Virus record (IMG/VR): IMGVR_UViG_3300024346_011137
Location: 1-48,432 of that record
Strand: one strand, 5' to 3'
Origin: a virus
Length of the DNA stretch: 48,432 bases
Position 1 is the stretch's first letter. Each line of letters opens with the position of its first letter. The notes below the pieces were generated by a model. The model searched no databases. It was not told the origin of the DNA and worked only from the letters and a program-made list of their open reading frames with translations. The translations under genes and the position numbers were made by a program. Positions 24,347-33,458 of the stretch are shown piece after piece.

Positions 24347-26779
24347 ATGGATATTTTAAAGCGCAATGGAACAAAAGAGCCACTAAAGCTTGAAAAAATC
24401 GGTTCCAGAATCAAGAAGCTTACATACAGCTTACATGACATGGTTGATCCTGATCTTGTTAGCACAAAGGTTGTTTCTGGTCTATATGATGGTGTAAGCA
24501 GTGCAGAACTTGATCAGTTGAGCGCTGAAACATCTGCATCTATGATTACCACTCATCCTGATTATGGTAAGTTAGCTGCACGAATAGCTATCACTGCTCT
24601 TTATAAGGATGTAGAAAAAGATTTCTCAAGAGTTGCTACTAAACTCTACAATTACATTAACCCAAAAACTGGTGAAAAATCTGGCATGATTTCTGATGAA
24701 GTATATTCAGTAATTCAAAATCATGCTGATCAACTTGATGCGATGATTGTACATGATCGAGATTTTAACTTCGATTATTTTGGATTCATGACATTGAGAA
24801 AATCTTATTTGCTTAAGATTGATAGCAAGCCAGCGGAAACTCCTCAGCATCTTTATATGAGAGTGGCTGTTGGTATTTGGCGTGATAATTTAGAAATGGT
24901 TCAAAAGACTTATGATATGTTGTCCCAAGGTCTTTTTACCCATGCCACTCCAACGTTATTTAATGCTGGTACAAATAGACCTCAGCTATCATCCTGTTTC
25001 TTGTTAGATATTGATGACGATTCTATTCCAGGCATTTATAAGACATTATCTGATTGTGCTAAAATTTCTCAATCAGCTGGTGGTATTGGCATTAATATCC
25101 ACAAGATTCGTGCTAAGGGTAGTTACATTAAGGGCACCAATGGGCATTCTAATGGAATTATTCCTATGCTTCGTGTTTTCAATGAGACTGCTAGATATGT
25201 TGATCAGGGTGGTGGGAAGCGTAAGGGTTCCATTGCTGTATACCTTGAACCTTGGCATGGAGATGTCTACGACTTCTTAGATCTCCGTAAGAATCAAGGC
25301 AAGGAAGAAATGAGAGCAAGAGATTTGTTCTTAGCATTATGGATTCCTGACCTATTCATGCAAAGAGTAGAACAGGGTGGAGACTGGACATTATTCTCTC
25401 CTGAACAAGTTCCGGGACTCATTGATGCTTATGATTCACCTGATAATAAAGCTTTCACAGTTCTGTATGAAAAATATGAAGCTGAAGGTAAAGGTTTAAA
25501 GACAGTCAAAGCTCGTGAATTATGGGAAAAGATTCTTGATTCTCAAATTGAAACTGGCACACCTTACATGCTCTACAAAGATTCATGTAACTATAAGTCA
25601 AATCAAAAGAATCTAGGCACGATTTACAGCAGCAATTTGTGTACAGAAATTCTTGAGGTTAGCAACAAGAATGAAACTGCTGTGTGTAATCTTGCTTCTG
25701 TCGCATTACCTAAGTATGTTTTGATTCCATCAGGCAAGGTACGAGAGAAGGATAAAAAGCTTCGTAAGTTTGACTTCAGAGCTTTATATGATGTCACCTA
25801 TCAAGCCACTATTAATCTTAACCAAGTAATTGATATCAACTACTATCCAACAGAAGAAACATCAAACTCAAACTTTAAACATCGTCCTATTGGTTTAGGT
25901 GTTCAAGGTTTAGCAGATACTTTTGCAATTATGGGTCTTGCTTTTGATTCAGAAGAAGCTCGTAAATTAAACAAAGATATTTTTGAAACAATTTATTTTG
26001 CTGCTCTTACTGCTTCTAAGGATTTGGCAAAGGAACATGGTGCTTATTCGTCTTTTGAAGGATCTCCAACATCTCAAGGTTTATTACAATATGACTTATG
26101 GGGCCTTACTGAAAATGATCTTTCTGGACTGTGGGATTTTTCGGCTCTCAAAAAAGAAATCAAGCAATATGGATTGAGAAATTCTTTATTAGTTGCTCCT
26201 ATGCCTACAGCTAGCACTGCTCAAATTCTTGGAAACAATGAATGTTTTGAACCATTCACTGCGAACATTTACAAGAGAAATACACTTTCTGGTGAATATG
26301 CGATTATCAATAAGCATCTTGTTGAAGATCTTGTCAACCTTGGTATTTGGAGTGACAATATCAGAATGAAGCTTATTATTGACAATGGCTCTGTTCAGAA
26401 TATTGATGAGATTCCAACGGACATTAAGGAAGTGTACAAAACCGTTTGGGAAATTAAGGGTAAGTCAATTCTTGAAATGGCTAGAGATCGTAATTACTTT
26501 ATTGATCAAAGTCAGTCATTGAATATGTTTATGGCTGAACCTACTGTGTCCAAGCTTTCATCTGCTCATTTTTATGGATGGAAGATTGGTTTGAAGACAG
26601 GAATGTATTATCTTAGAACCAAACCTAAGGCTCAAGCTCTCAAGGGATTAGGAATTGATGTTTCTTCAATTCAACAAACTGAGAAGAAACCTGAAATTGA
26701 AATTAAACCTATGGAAGACGAGGTAGATATTCCTCAATGTAGGCTTGATAATCCAGATTGTGAAGCTTGTGGAAGCTAA
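24347..26779 (+). CDS. nrdA: Ribonucleotide reductase class I alpha subunit
   Basis: An 810-residue catalytic subunit of normal length. An ATP-cone is at the N-terminus (RNGTKEPLKLEKIGSRI). The core has ATPTLFNAGTNRPQLSSCFLL (active-site Cys near 217), AGGIGINIHKIR, NLCTEI and AVCNLASVALPKY (active-site Asn, Cys, Glu), MPTASTAQILGNNE, and the radical-transfer YYLRTKP near 762. The C-terminus ends in a Cys-x2-Cys pair (CEACGS) for re-reduction. It reduces NDPs to dNDPs with NrdB. The sequence resembles eukaryotic class Ia. It ends at a strong terminator. Confidence 0.95.
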   Translation: MDILKRNGTKEPLKLEKIGSRIKKLTYSLHDMVDPDLVSTKVVSGLYDGVSSAELDQLSAETSASMITTHPDYGKLAARIAITALYKDVEKDFSRVATKLYNYINPKTGEKSGMISDEVYSVIQNHADQLDAMIVHDRDFNFDYFGFMTLRKSYLLKIDSKPAETPQHLYMRVAVGIWRDNLEMVQKTYDMLSQGLFTHATPTLFNAGTNRPQLSSCFLLDIDDDSIPGIYKTLSDCAKISQSAGGIGINIHKIRAKGSYIKGTNGHSNGIIPMLRVFNETARYVDQGGGKRKGSIAVYLEPWHGDVYDFLDLRKNQGKEEMRARDLFLALWIPDLFMQRVEQGGDWTLFSPEQVPGLIDAYDSPDNKAFTVLYEKYEAEGKGLKTVKARELWEKILDSQIETGTPYMLYKDSCNYKSNQKNLGTIYSSNLCTEILEVSNKNETAVCNLASVALPKYVLIPSGKVREKDKKLRKFDFRALYDVTYQATINLNQVIDINYYPTEETSNSNFKHRPIGLGVQGLADTFAIMGLAFDSEEARKLNKDIFETIYFAALTASKDLAKEHGAYSSFEGSPTSQGLLQYDLWGLTENDLSGLWDFSALKKEIKQYGLRNSLLVAPMPTASTAQILGNNECFEPFTANIYKRNTLSGEYAIINKHLVEDLVNLGIWSDNIRMKLIIDNGSVQNIDEIPTDIKEVYKTVWEIKGKSILEMARDRNYFIDQSQSLNMFMAEPTVSKLSSAHFYGWKIGLKTGMYYLRTKPKAQALKGLGIDVSSIQQTEKKPEIEIKPMEDEVDIPQCRLDNPDCEACGS

Positions 26780-26808
26780 AAAGAGGGGAGAAATCCCCTC
26801 TTTTTTTA
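26780..26808 (+). terminator. Intrinsic terminator after nrdA
   Basis: A perfect 10-base stem AAAGAGGGGA / TCCCCTCTTT (26780-26789 with 26794-26803) with GAAA loop and a following T-run. The next promoter begins one base or so later. Confidence 0.92.
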
Positions 26809-26837
26809 TTTACAAGATAATTTTTTAGAGATATAAT
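26809..26837 (+). promoter_or_regulatory. Strong sigma-70 promoter with leaderless start
   Basis: TTTACA (26809-26814), 17 bases, TATAAT (26832-26837). The predicted +1 is the A of ATG 26844. No Shine-Dalgarno lies before that ATG. Confidence 0.8.
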
Positions 26838-26843
26838 GGATTT

Positions 26844-27164
26844 ATGAATCCTGAAGAAATAAAAAGAGTTGTAAGAGAAGTAAAAATTCTAGATGCAGTC
26901 TTGAAAGAAACAACTCCTACAGAAGAAGACAATAGAGTTCATCAATTTGTTTGGGTACAAATTCAAGACGTAGAATCAAAGAATATTTATGAAGTATCTC
27001 TTTCTTTGGATGATATTAAAAAAGCTGCTAAAAAAGAAGATTATTTAGAAGGCAGAAAACTCATAGATTTTACTACAAATCTTAAATTTATTGAAGAAAC
27101 AATTGATGCAATTTTTACTTTGCACAACGGCGGAATTGGGATAGAATTAGTCTTTGGAGAATAA
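26844..27164 (+). CDS. Small hypothetical protein, leaderless
   Basis: A 106-residue acidic/charged protein, helical at both ends with a short strand-rich middle (HQFVWVQIQDVE). It is the first gene of the operon that contains dUTPase and the clamp loader. The ATG coincides with the predicted transcription start. The function is unknown. Confidence 0.72.
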   Translation: MNPEEIKRVVREVKILDAVLKETTPTEEDNRVHQFVWVQIQDVESKNIYEVSLSLDDIKKAAKKEDYLEGRKLIDFTTNLKFIEETIDAIFTLHNGGIGIELVFGE

Positions 27165-27165
27165 T

Positions 27166-27681
27166 ATGGCAACATCAGCAAGTGGATCAGTTAATGTAAC
27201 AATGAATGGTTATCGAGCAAAAGTTGAAATCAAAGCTTTTAGAGAAGGTGCAGTAATTCCAGTAAAGGCTACAGAAGGTGCTGCAGGATATGATCTTTGT
27301 GCATGTATTCCTGATCAGTCTAATGGAATGATGATTCATCCTAACAATACTGGAATCATTCCCACTGGTTTAAACGTAAATATCCCTCAAGGATATGAAA
27401 TTCAAATTCGTCCAAGATCAGGTTTGGCTGCTAAGCATGGAGTGACTGTTTTAAACACTCCAGGGACAATTGATTGTGATTATTCTGGTGATGGTGAAAA
27501 CTTTGAACTCAAAGTGATTCTTATCAACCACAATAGAATGCCATTTGCTATTAACCACGGAGACAGAATTGCTCAAATGGTTGTTGCAAAACTTGCAGAT
27601 CATGATCTTGTGGAAGTTGAAGAATTTGGTGAAACAGCTAATAAATCTCGCACTGGTGGCTTGGGAAGTACTGGAAAATGA
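27166..27681 (+). CDS. dut: dUTPase
   Basis: A 171-residue trimeric-type dUTPase with the five motifs: AAGYDLCA (about 39-46), RPRSGLA (about 85), a region with DCDYSG (motif 3, catalytic Asp), GDRIAQMVV and the C-terminal RTGGLGSTG. ATG 27166 is chosen because GGAG (27155-27158) lies 7 bases upstream; a TTG at 27154 would sit in that site. It hydrolyses dUTP to dUMP and PPi, keeping uracil out of DNA and feeding dTMP synthesis. The next gene overlaps by ATGA. Confidence 0.93.
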   Translation: MATSASGSVNVTMNGYRAKVEIKAFREGAVIPVKATEGAAGYDLCACIPDQSNGMMIHPNNTGIIPTGLNVNIPQGYEIQIRPRSGLAAKHGVTVLNTPGTIDCDYSGDGENFELKVILINHNRMPFAINHGDRIAQMVVAKLADHDLVEVEEFGETANKSRTGGLGSTGK

Positions 27682-28013
27682 AATATCCAGAATTTAAGAA
27701 ATTTGTAAATCTGATCGGACATGATATTACAATTTCTGGACACGCAACTTTACCAAAATGCGAAAATCCTTGCCGGGTAGAAACAAAGCAAAGAATTATT
27801 GGACATTTGGCTGGAATTCCTATTGCTGAAACACATTTTGAAAAGATTGTAAATCTTCCTGAACCTGAAAATGGTGTTTATTATCTTGTCAATAGAATCA
27901 CAATGGATTTTGTGCCATTTGATCGTGAAGATGTATATAGTGTAGATACCGGCCATTCAGCAATTCGTGATGAAAATGGACAAGTTGTAGCAGTTACTCA
28001 ACTAACTTTATGA
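27678..28013 (+). CDS. NLTPH-type conserved phage protein
   Basis: A 111-residue protein. It follows the pattern of small phage/bacterial proteins starting with an NLTPH-like strand (here NLIGHDITI near residue 11), then VETKQRIIGHLAGIP, LPEPENGVYYLV near 73 and a DSAIRDENG-type end (SAIRDENGQVVAV). It is common in phage genomes but of unknown function. ATGA overlaps on both sides place it in an operon with dUTPase. Confidence 0.65.
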   Translation: MKYPEFKKFVNLIGHDITISGHATLPKCENPCRVETKQRIIGHLAGIPIAETHFEKIVNLPEPENGVYYLVNRITMDFVPFDREDVYSVDTGHSAIRDENGQVVAVTQLTL

Positions 28014-28474
28014 ATTCCTTAAGATTATTAGCTCAAGATTTGATCGAGAAATATTTTCCTTTTGTAGGTTATGTTGATCTCGATCAAATCTGTTTTATTT
28101 TAGATGACAATCCAAAGCCTAAAAAGGCTCCAGTTTATAAAGTTTCTGGAATCACTCAAACTTGGGTAAGGGATATTATCAACTCTTCTCCTGAGAATTA
28201 TGGAAAATTCTATTGTATTTCCGTTTATGAAGAAGAATGGAATGAATTGCAAAAATCTCAAAGAGAATGGTTCATGTTGAAATGTTTGTATTCGATAAGT
28301 CCTTCCTTAGATGGTAAAATCAGAACATTCGAAATTATCGATTATGCTTTTATAAATGAATATTTTATAAGAGTAGGTGTTGGGCCATATTGGGAACTTA
28401 GAGAAGATTTACCCTCTCTTTTAGGTTCAAATGATCCATTGCCACTGATATTACCAATGACTGATGAGGACTAG
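28010..28474 (+). CDS. Putative phage metallopeptidase relative, active-site His absent
   Basis: A 154-residue protein. Its order of segments resembles the phage putative-metallopeptidase family: helix with FILDDNPKPKKA, FYCISVYEEEWNEL, QREWFMLKCLYSIS, then DGKIRTFEIIDYAFI and a C-terminal EDLPSLL. Family members carry a DHELCH-type motif where this has LKCLYS, so the metal-binding histidines are missing. If the relation is right, it has lost peptidase activity. The match is from memory of pattern and needs a profile search. Confidence 0.45.
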   Translation: MNSLRLLAQDLIEKYFPFVGYVDLDQICFILDDNPKPKKAPVYKVSGITQTWVRDIINSSPENYGKFYCISVYEEEWNELQKSQREWFMLKCLYSISPSLDGKIRTFEIIDYAFINEYFIRVGVGPYWELREDLPSLLGSNDPLPLILPMTDED

Positions 28475-29539
28475 ATGAGTTTATATAATACATATCGACC
28501 AAAAACTTTTAAAGATATTAGAGCTTCTAAGTCATCTGAAATTATTGCAAAACAAATTTCATTAAATAAGACAGCTCATTCTTATATTCTTTCAGGCCCT
28601 CCAGGTACAGGCAAAACTACATTAGCCCGTGTAGCTTCTATGGCTTTACTATGCGATAATTTTAATGAAGAACCTTGTGGCATTTGTTCATCATGTATTT
28701 CAGTAATGGATGATAATAATCCAGATGTTTATGAAATAAATTGTGCAGTAAATAATGGAGTTGATCATGTTAGAGATAATATTATTCAACTTGCTAGACT
28801 CGCACCAATATCCGGAAAATATAAGATATTCATTTTAGATGAATGTCATATGCTAACTACACAAGCTCAAACTACTCTTATTAAGATTACAGAAGAGCCA
28901 CCAAAGCATGTAAAATTCTTCTTTTGTACTACAGATCCTAATAAAATTCTTAGATCTATCCAAACTAGAAGTCAAACTTTCCCAATGAAGAAATTATCTG
29001 ACAAAGATATTTTTGATTTGCTTGAAAATGTTTGCGACAAAGAGAATTTTATTTACGACATTGACGCATTGAATATAATTGCAAAAGAAGCTGAAGGTAG
29101 TGCAAGAACAGCATTGTCTATACTAGATCAAGCTTCTGTAAGTGATATTTCTGATGAAAACATTCGAGAATTATTAAATAAATCTCCCAAATTTGTTTCA
29201 TATGAAATTTTAGATGCAATATTTTCTTGCAATAGATCTCAAGCATGTAGACTAATTCAATCTTCTCATGCTGAAGGAAGAGATTTGTGCGCATTAACAT
29301 TAGAGTGTGCTCATATTACAATGACTGCTATTAACTATGTTTTGCTTAAAACTAAAAAGGAAGACAGAGTTACTGAGATAGAAAATATAGCAAGAACTGT
29401 AAAGAGTCCATATTTAGTGGAAATTACTGAACAGTTGTATAACTTATCCTGTAATATAAGGCAAACTGTCTCTGAAGATATAGTTGTGATGACTGGACTT
29501 CTAAAAATTATTGATTGGTACGCTAGAAATCAAGCGTAA
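28475..29539 (+). CDS. dnaX: Clamp loader tau/gamma subunit, DnaX-like
   Basis: A 354-residue AAA+ clamp-loader subunit. It has Walker A GPPGTGKTT (about 41-49), a four-Cys zinc motif (CDNF, CGICSSC at about 63-79), NNGVDHVRDNI, Walker B FILDECHML (Cys instead of the usual Val), sensor CTTDPNKI and an SRC-like TRSQTF (Ser-Arg finger position has Arg-Ser-Gln). Domain III-like helices follow; no tau extension. It would load the DnaN-like clamp at 31342. A GAGGA lies just upstream of the ATG. Confidence 0.92.
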   Translation: MSLYNTYRPKTFKDIRASKSSEIIAKQISLNKTAHSYILSGPPGTGKTTLARVASMALLCDNFNEEPCGICSSCISVMDDNNPDVYEINCAVNNGVDHVRDNIIQLARLAPISGKYKIFILDECHMLTTQAQTTLIKITEEPPKHVKFFFCTTDPNKILRSIQTRSQTFPMKKLSDKDIFDLLENVCDKENFIYDIDALNIIAKEAEGSARTALSILDQASVSDISDENIRELLNKSPKFVSYEILDAIFSCNRSQACRLIQSSHAEGRDLCALTLECAHITMTAINYVLLKTKKEDRVTEIENIARTVKSPYLVEITEQLYNLSCNIRQTVSEDIVVMTGLLKIIDWYARNQA

Positions 29540-29577
29540 ATTTAGAATTGAAATGAATATTGCCTTCGGAAGTAAAC

Positions 29578-30270
29578 ATGGCAACCGAAGATCCAAGAAT
29601 TGTAAGAATAGTAAATAAAGCAAAAAAAGGTGACGAAAAGTCATTTAAGCAGCTTCTTAAGATGGTTGAGCCGGATTTGAAAAAAATCGCTGCTCACTTT
29701 TTTATTTTAGGAAGTGATAGAGAAGATGTTTTGCAAGAACTTCGTTTAGGAGTTTTTAAAGCTGTTAATTCTTACGACTGTACAAAAGATACCACATTTA
29801 AGAATTTCTGTGTTAATTTAGTTTGCAAAAGACATTTAGCTACAGCAATTTCGTCTGCTAAAAGAATGAAAAATTCTGTATTGAATGACTCAATTTCTTT
29901 AGATGCTCCTTTGATATTAGGAGATGATGGTAATTTGCAAACCTTAGCTGACTATATACCAGACAAGCTCAATCCTTTTGATGAATCTCCAGAGACAAAT
30001 TTAGTGCAAGACATCTTAATGAGAGAAGAGTATGAAATCAATTCAAGCAAATTACTTGAAAAACTCACTCCTTTAGAAGCTGATATATATAAAGAATATA
30101 ACATCAATTCATCATACAAAGAAATTTCAGTAAAACTTCAAGTTCCAGCTAAATGTGTTGACAATGCACTCACAAGAATTAGAAAAAAAGCTAATGAAGT
30201 TTACGTTAATTACAAAGAAGAAGAAAAAAAAGATCCTGCTCACACAAATATCAGAAAATCAAAACAGTAG
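29578..30270 (+). CDS. SigH-like RNA polymerase sigma factor
   Basis: A 230-residue sigma-70 family protein. Region 2 is clear: FILGSDREDVLQELRLGVFKAVNSYD (split over about residues 38-65), then FKNFCVNLVCKRHLATAI. Region 4 near 165-205 has LTPLEADIYKEY followed by an HTH-like SYKEISVKLQVPAKCVDNALTRIRKK. It resembles Bacillus SigH. ATG 29578 is chosen because GGAAG lies 6 bases upstream; a TTG at 29560 is an alternative. It probably directs transcription of a phage gene class. Confidence 0.87.
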   Translation: MATEDPRIVRIVNKAKKGDEKSFKQLLKMVEPDLKKIAAHFFILGSDREDVLQELRLGVFKAVNSYDCTKDTTFKNFCVNLVCKRHLATAISSAKRMKNSVLNDSISLDAPLILGDDGNLQTLADYIPDKLNPFDESPETNLVQDILMREEYEINSSKLLEKLTPLEADIYKEYNINSSYKEISVKLQVPAKCVDNALTRIRKKANEVYVNYKEEEKKDPAHTNIRKSKQ

Positions 30271-30313
30271 GAATTTTTTTAATAATAATCGAATCTTAAA
30301 TAAACTTTGCCTC

Positions 30314-30342
30314 TTGTCAATATTTCTACAATGATGTAGAAT
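30314..30342 (+). promoter_or_regulatory. Sigma-70 promoter of the PurA/PurZ-like gene
   Basis: TTGTCA (30314-30319), 17 bases, TAGAAT (30337-30342). The predicted start lies at about 30349-30350, the A of ATG 30350. The earlier ATG at 30341 lies inside the -10 box, so it is unlikely to be used from this promoter. Confidence 0.75.
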
Positions 30343-30349
30343 GTGCATT

Positions 30350-31345
30350 ATGGAAACTTCAACTGTTGATGTAGTTATCGGGATGCAGTATGGCGACGAG
30401 GGCAAGGGAAAAATAGCCAATCAAATGGCTGCATCAGGTGATTATGATTATGTGTTTCGCTTCAATGGAGGAGGAAACGCAGGTCATACAATTTACCTCA
30501 ATGGAGAGAAAATTGTTACACATTTGGTTCCTTGTGGTATTCTGCATGGCATCCCTAGTGTCATTGGTAATGGTTGTGTTATCAATACGAAAAAGTTATT
30601 TGACGAACTTGAGTATCTTGAGACATTTGGATTCGACACATCATTATTAAAAATTGCAGAAAACGCTCATATAATAACTAAAGAACATATCGAAGAAGAT
30701 TCCAAAGATACAATTATTGGAACTACTCGCACTGGAAATGGCCCTTGTTATAAAGACAAAGTTGGTCGCACAGGCCTTCGTGCCAAAGATGTTCCTGAAT
30801 TAGCGCCATATCTAGTTGATATGTATAGTCTTATTCATTCTTCCCCAAAGAAATTTCTAGCTGAAGGTGCTCAAGGGTACTGGCTTGATATTGACTTTGG
30901 TGATTATCCTTATGTCACATCATCAAATACCGGAGTGGGAGCTGTATTAAATAATGGTTTCAATTTTAAGCAAGTACGGGATGTTGTCGGGGTTATCAAA
31001 TGTTATTCTACCTATGTTGGAGCTAAAGGATATCAAAAACACGATGAAAGATTTGAAAAGCTGCGTGAGATTGGTCAAGAGTTTGGAGCCACTACTGGAC
31101 GACCAAGACAAATTGATTGGCTAAATTTCAATGAAGTAATTACAGCTTGCCAAATGAATGGTGTAACCAAGCTAATTGTAAACAAAATGGATGTTTTAGC
31201 TCAAATTGAAAATGGCTGGGATTGGTATCAGGATGGTAAATTACATTTTGTTGATGATGAAGGTTCATTTATGCTTTGTCTTATGAATTACATTGCAAAA
31301 TACAATTCAGATATTGAAGTTGAATTCCAGGGTCAATTACATTGA
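30350..31345 (+). CDS. Adenylosuccinate synthetase family protein (PurA/PurZ-like)
   Basis: A 331-residue protein, shorter than bacterial PurA (about 430) and similar to archaeal PurA and phage PurZ-type enzymes. Motifs: YGDEGKGK P-loop (about 11-18) with the catalytic Asp of PurA retained, GGGNAGHTI (about 36-44), a TTRTGNGPCYKDK loop, LAEGAQGYWLDIDFG and YVTSSNT, then GATTGRPRQIDWL and NKMDVL guanine-binding. PurA joins IMP and Asp; PurZ acts on dGMP towards 2-aminoadenine (Z) DNA. Classical PurZ replaces the catalytic Asp, so this one is ambiguous. No DatZ, MazZ or DpoZ is in the window. The start at 30350 matches the promoter. Confidence 0.88.
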   Translation: METSTVDVVIGMQYGDEGKGKIANQMAASGDYDYVFRFNGGGNAGHTIYLNGEKIVTHLVPCGILHGIPSVIGNGCVINTKKLFDELEYLETFGFDTSLLKIAENAHIITKEHIEEDSKDTIIGTTRTGNGPCYKDKVGRTGLRAKDVPELAPYLVDMYSLIHSSPKKFLAEGAQGYWLDIDFGDYPYVTSSNTGVGAVLNNGFNFKQVRDVVGVIKCYSTYVGAKGYQKHDERFEKLREIGQEFGATTGRPRQIDWLNFNEVITACQMNGVTKLIVNKMDVLAQIENGWDWYQDGKLHFVDDEGSFMLCLMNYIAKYNSDIEVEFQGQLH

Positions 31346-32460
31346 AATTCAAACTATCTAAAATTGATCATCTCTCTAAATTGCAAGTATTGAATAAACT
31401 TGAAAAATCTAAGCTTGCAATTTCTGAAAATAAATCCTCAATTTATAGCAATCTGATATTTTACACAAATAACAATAAATTATTTTGTTATTTGAATAAT
31501 ATGCATGCTTTTTCTTCAGTGTTTCTAACCGATGTTGAAGAAGAATTTGCTTTTTCATTAGACTGTAATATATTTTTGAATGCTTTCAATAATTTTCCCA
31601 CAAATGAAATTCAATTTATTTACAATTCAGAAAATAATACATTAGTTTTTGGCAATAAGAAAACCAGGGTATCATTGTCAACATCTCTTGTATCTGAAAA
31701 AGTGATTGAAAGTTTAGAAAATTCATTCATTTATGATAAAGATAACATTGTTGATATAAACAATGATGAATTAGCAAAAGCAATCAAATATACATTGTTT
31801 GCATGTGCGCCGGATGCTGAAGAATATCCTTACACTTCTATTTTGTTTTACATAAAGGATAATAGTGTATGCTGCCAATCATCTGACAAGCATAGAATAG
31901 CTTTATTTGGAGATTCAATACTGCCAAATAACACATATCTAATTTCTAAAAATAATGCTGATAATATACTAAACTTTTTAGATTACAGAAAAGAAAGCAA
32001 GTTTTATTTATCAAGAAATTCATTATTTTTAGTGAATGAGAATGATAAATTTGGTTGTCAACTTGAATCAAATGAATACAGTGCTGTATTTGAAAATTAC
32101 AAAAAGTTTCTAAATACTGCTGAATCAATATTTTCTATAAAGCTTGACAAATCTGATGTTACAAAATCAGTAAAGTTCATTTCGAATATAAGTTCTGGAA
32201 ACACTGTGACTTTTCAATTCCAGAATGATGAATTAATTCTAGGTAGTTCTTCTCATGAAAAGGGAAGTGCTATTGACAAAATAAAACTTGATGAAACTGT
32301 AAATGATTTATCAGTAGTTTATTTAGCGAGTCATGTCAACAAGGTCTTAGATATTCTGCCTGAAAACATTGTTGAATTTGATTTTTTGAACTACAATGGA
32401 TATACACTGCTAAAACTAAAAGCAGACAGCTATATTCACTTAATTTTCCCAATGGAATAA
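31342..32460 (+). CDS. dnaN: Sliding clamp, DNA polymerase III beta-like
   Basis: A 372-residue protein of usual DnaN length. The three repeated domains are weakly conserved; SSDKHRIALFG (about residues 172-182) and C-terminal LKADSYIHLIFPME match the beta-clamp pattern (protein-binding pocket and the terminal Met-Pro-like tail). The TTG start overlaps the preceding TGA stop (TTGA), with AGGG about 10 bases upstream. It would tether the DnaE-like polymerase and be loaded by DnaX and the delta-like protein encoded nearby. Confidence 0.85.
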   Translation: MKFKLSKIDHLSKLQVLNKLEKSKLAISENKSSIYSNLIFYTNNNKLFCYLNNMHAFSSVFLTDVEEEFAFSLDCNIFLNAFNNFPTNEIQFIYNSENNTLVFGNKKTRVSLSTSLVSEKVIESLENSFIYDKDNIVDINNDELAKAIKYTLFACAPDAEEYPYTSILFYIKDNSVCCQSSDKHRIALFGDSILPNNTYLISKNNADNILNFLDYRKESKFYLSRNSLFLVNENDKFGCQLESNEYSAVFENYKKFLNTAESIFSIKLDKSDVTKSVKFISNISSGNTVTFQFQNDELILGSSSHEKGSAIDKIKLDETVNDLSVVYLASHVNKVLDILPENIVEFDFLNYNGYTLLKLKADSYIHLIFPME

Positions 32461-32462
32461 AA

Positions 32463-33458
32463 ATGTCATCTAAAATTTTTATTGGTTCAAGACACCAGGC
32501 TTATATTTTCTTAAGAGCCAAGAATAACTCCACTGTTACTGTGCATAACGTTCAGTCTCATGTTAAGAGTTTTTCACCTTTATTTGATGGTAATAAAACT
32601 TTTATTTACAATAATCCATCTTCTGAGGAAATAAAATTGATTTCCACTCTGGTTGATAAGAATATGGGTGAGCATTGTTTACTGTTTGATGATGAAAGTT
32701 TTGATGGAAGAATTTCTTTAATCCAAAAAATAAGAAAGAGTAATTCTGTATATAATTTTTCCTATCCAGTATTAGGTGACACCACTGAACTTAAAAGAAG
32801 AGTTTTGCAATTTACAAAAACTTTAGAAATAGAAATAGACAACAATTGCTTTGACTGGATATCACAAAATTGTCCAATCTTTAGAATCAAGTCCAAAGAA
32901 TCTGGTTCTAAAAAAGAATCTCTTACATACGACATAGAATTGCTTTTCCAAGAGCTATATAAGATTAGTTCTTACACAGACAAGATAACATTAGAAGAAT
33001 TACAAAATTCTAATTTCAACACTGATTCTGATATTTTCATGTTCATTGATCAAATATTGAATAAAAAACTAAATGAGGCTCTAGTTTCATCCCAGTTGCT
33101 TATGTCAAGTATGGGTGAACAAGGTATGCTTTTAATTCTTTTGAATCAATTGTTGTTTCTTCTTCATGTTTCTCAATGCAAAGAAGAAAGAATCTACAAC
33201 ACTGATGATGTATTGAAGAGATTAGAGAATAGAGATTTAATTGGTAAATATTTATCAGAATCTTGGGAATTGATTTCAGTGCCAATAAAAAGCCAAAATC
33301 CCACCAGAGTTCGTATTGAAATTTCAAAAGATACATATTCAACAATCAAATTATCAAAAATGATTAATTTCGTTGTGGATACAATCAAAGATCTAAGAAA
33401 TCACGGCAACAAAAATATAGCAATGTTTTTATTGCTAAATAAAATGCAAATTGTATAA
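32463..33458 (+). CDS. Clamp loader delta subunit-like (HolA)
   Basis: A 331-residue protein of the right length and layout for HolA: an N-terminal alpha/beta region without Walker motifs, a helical region with DIELLFQELYKISSYTDKITLEEL (in two parts, about 158-180) and a C-terminal helical collar with LLILLNQLLFLLHVSQ. It lies directly after dnaN. It is assigned by layout and context rather than by a diagnostic motif. It would open the clamp for DnaX. Confidence 0.65.
   Translation: MSSKIFIGSRHQAYIFLRAKNNSTVTVHNVQSHVKSFSPLFDGNKTFIYNNPSSEEIKLISTLVDKNMGEHCLLFDDESFDGRISLIQKIRKSNSVYNFSYPVLGDTTELKRRVLQFTKTLEIEIDNNCFDWISQNCPIFRIKSKESGSKKESLTYDIELLFQELYKISSYTDKITLEELQNSNFNTDSDIFMFIDQILNKKLNEALVSSQLLMSSMGEQGMLLILLNQLLFLLHVSQCKEERIYNTDDVLKRLENRDLIGKYLSESWELISVPIKSQNPTRVRIEISKDTYSTIKLSKMINFVVDTIKDLRNHGNKNIAMFLLLNKMQIV

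Noticed and set aside
30341-30349. ATG at 30341 as PurA/PurZ-like start
   Set aside because: It overlaps the -10 box of the promoter and would not be on the transcript; no ribosome site precedes it.
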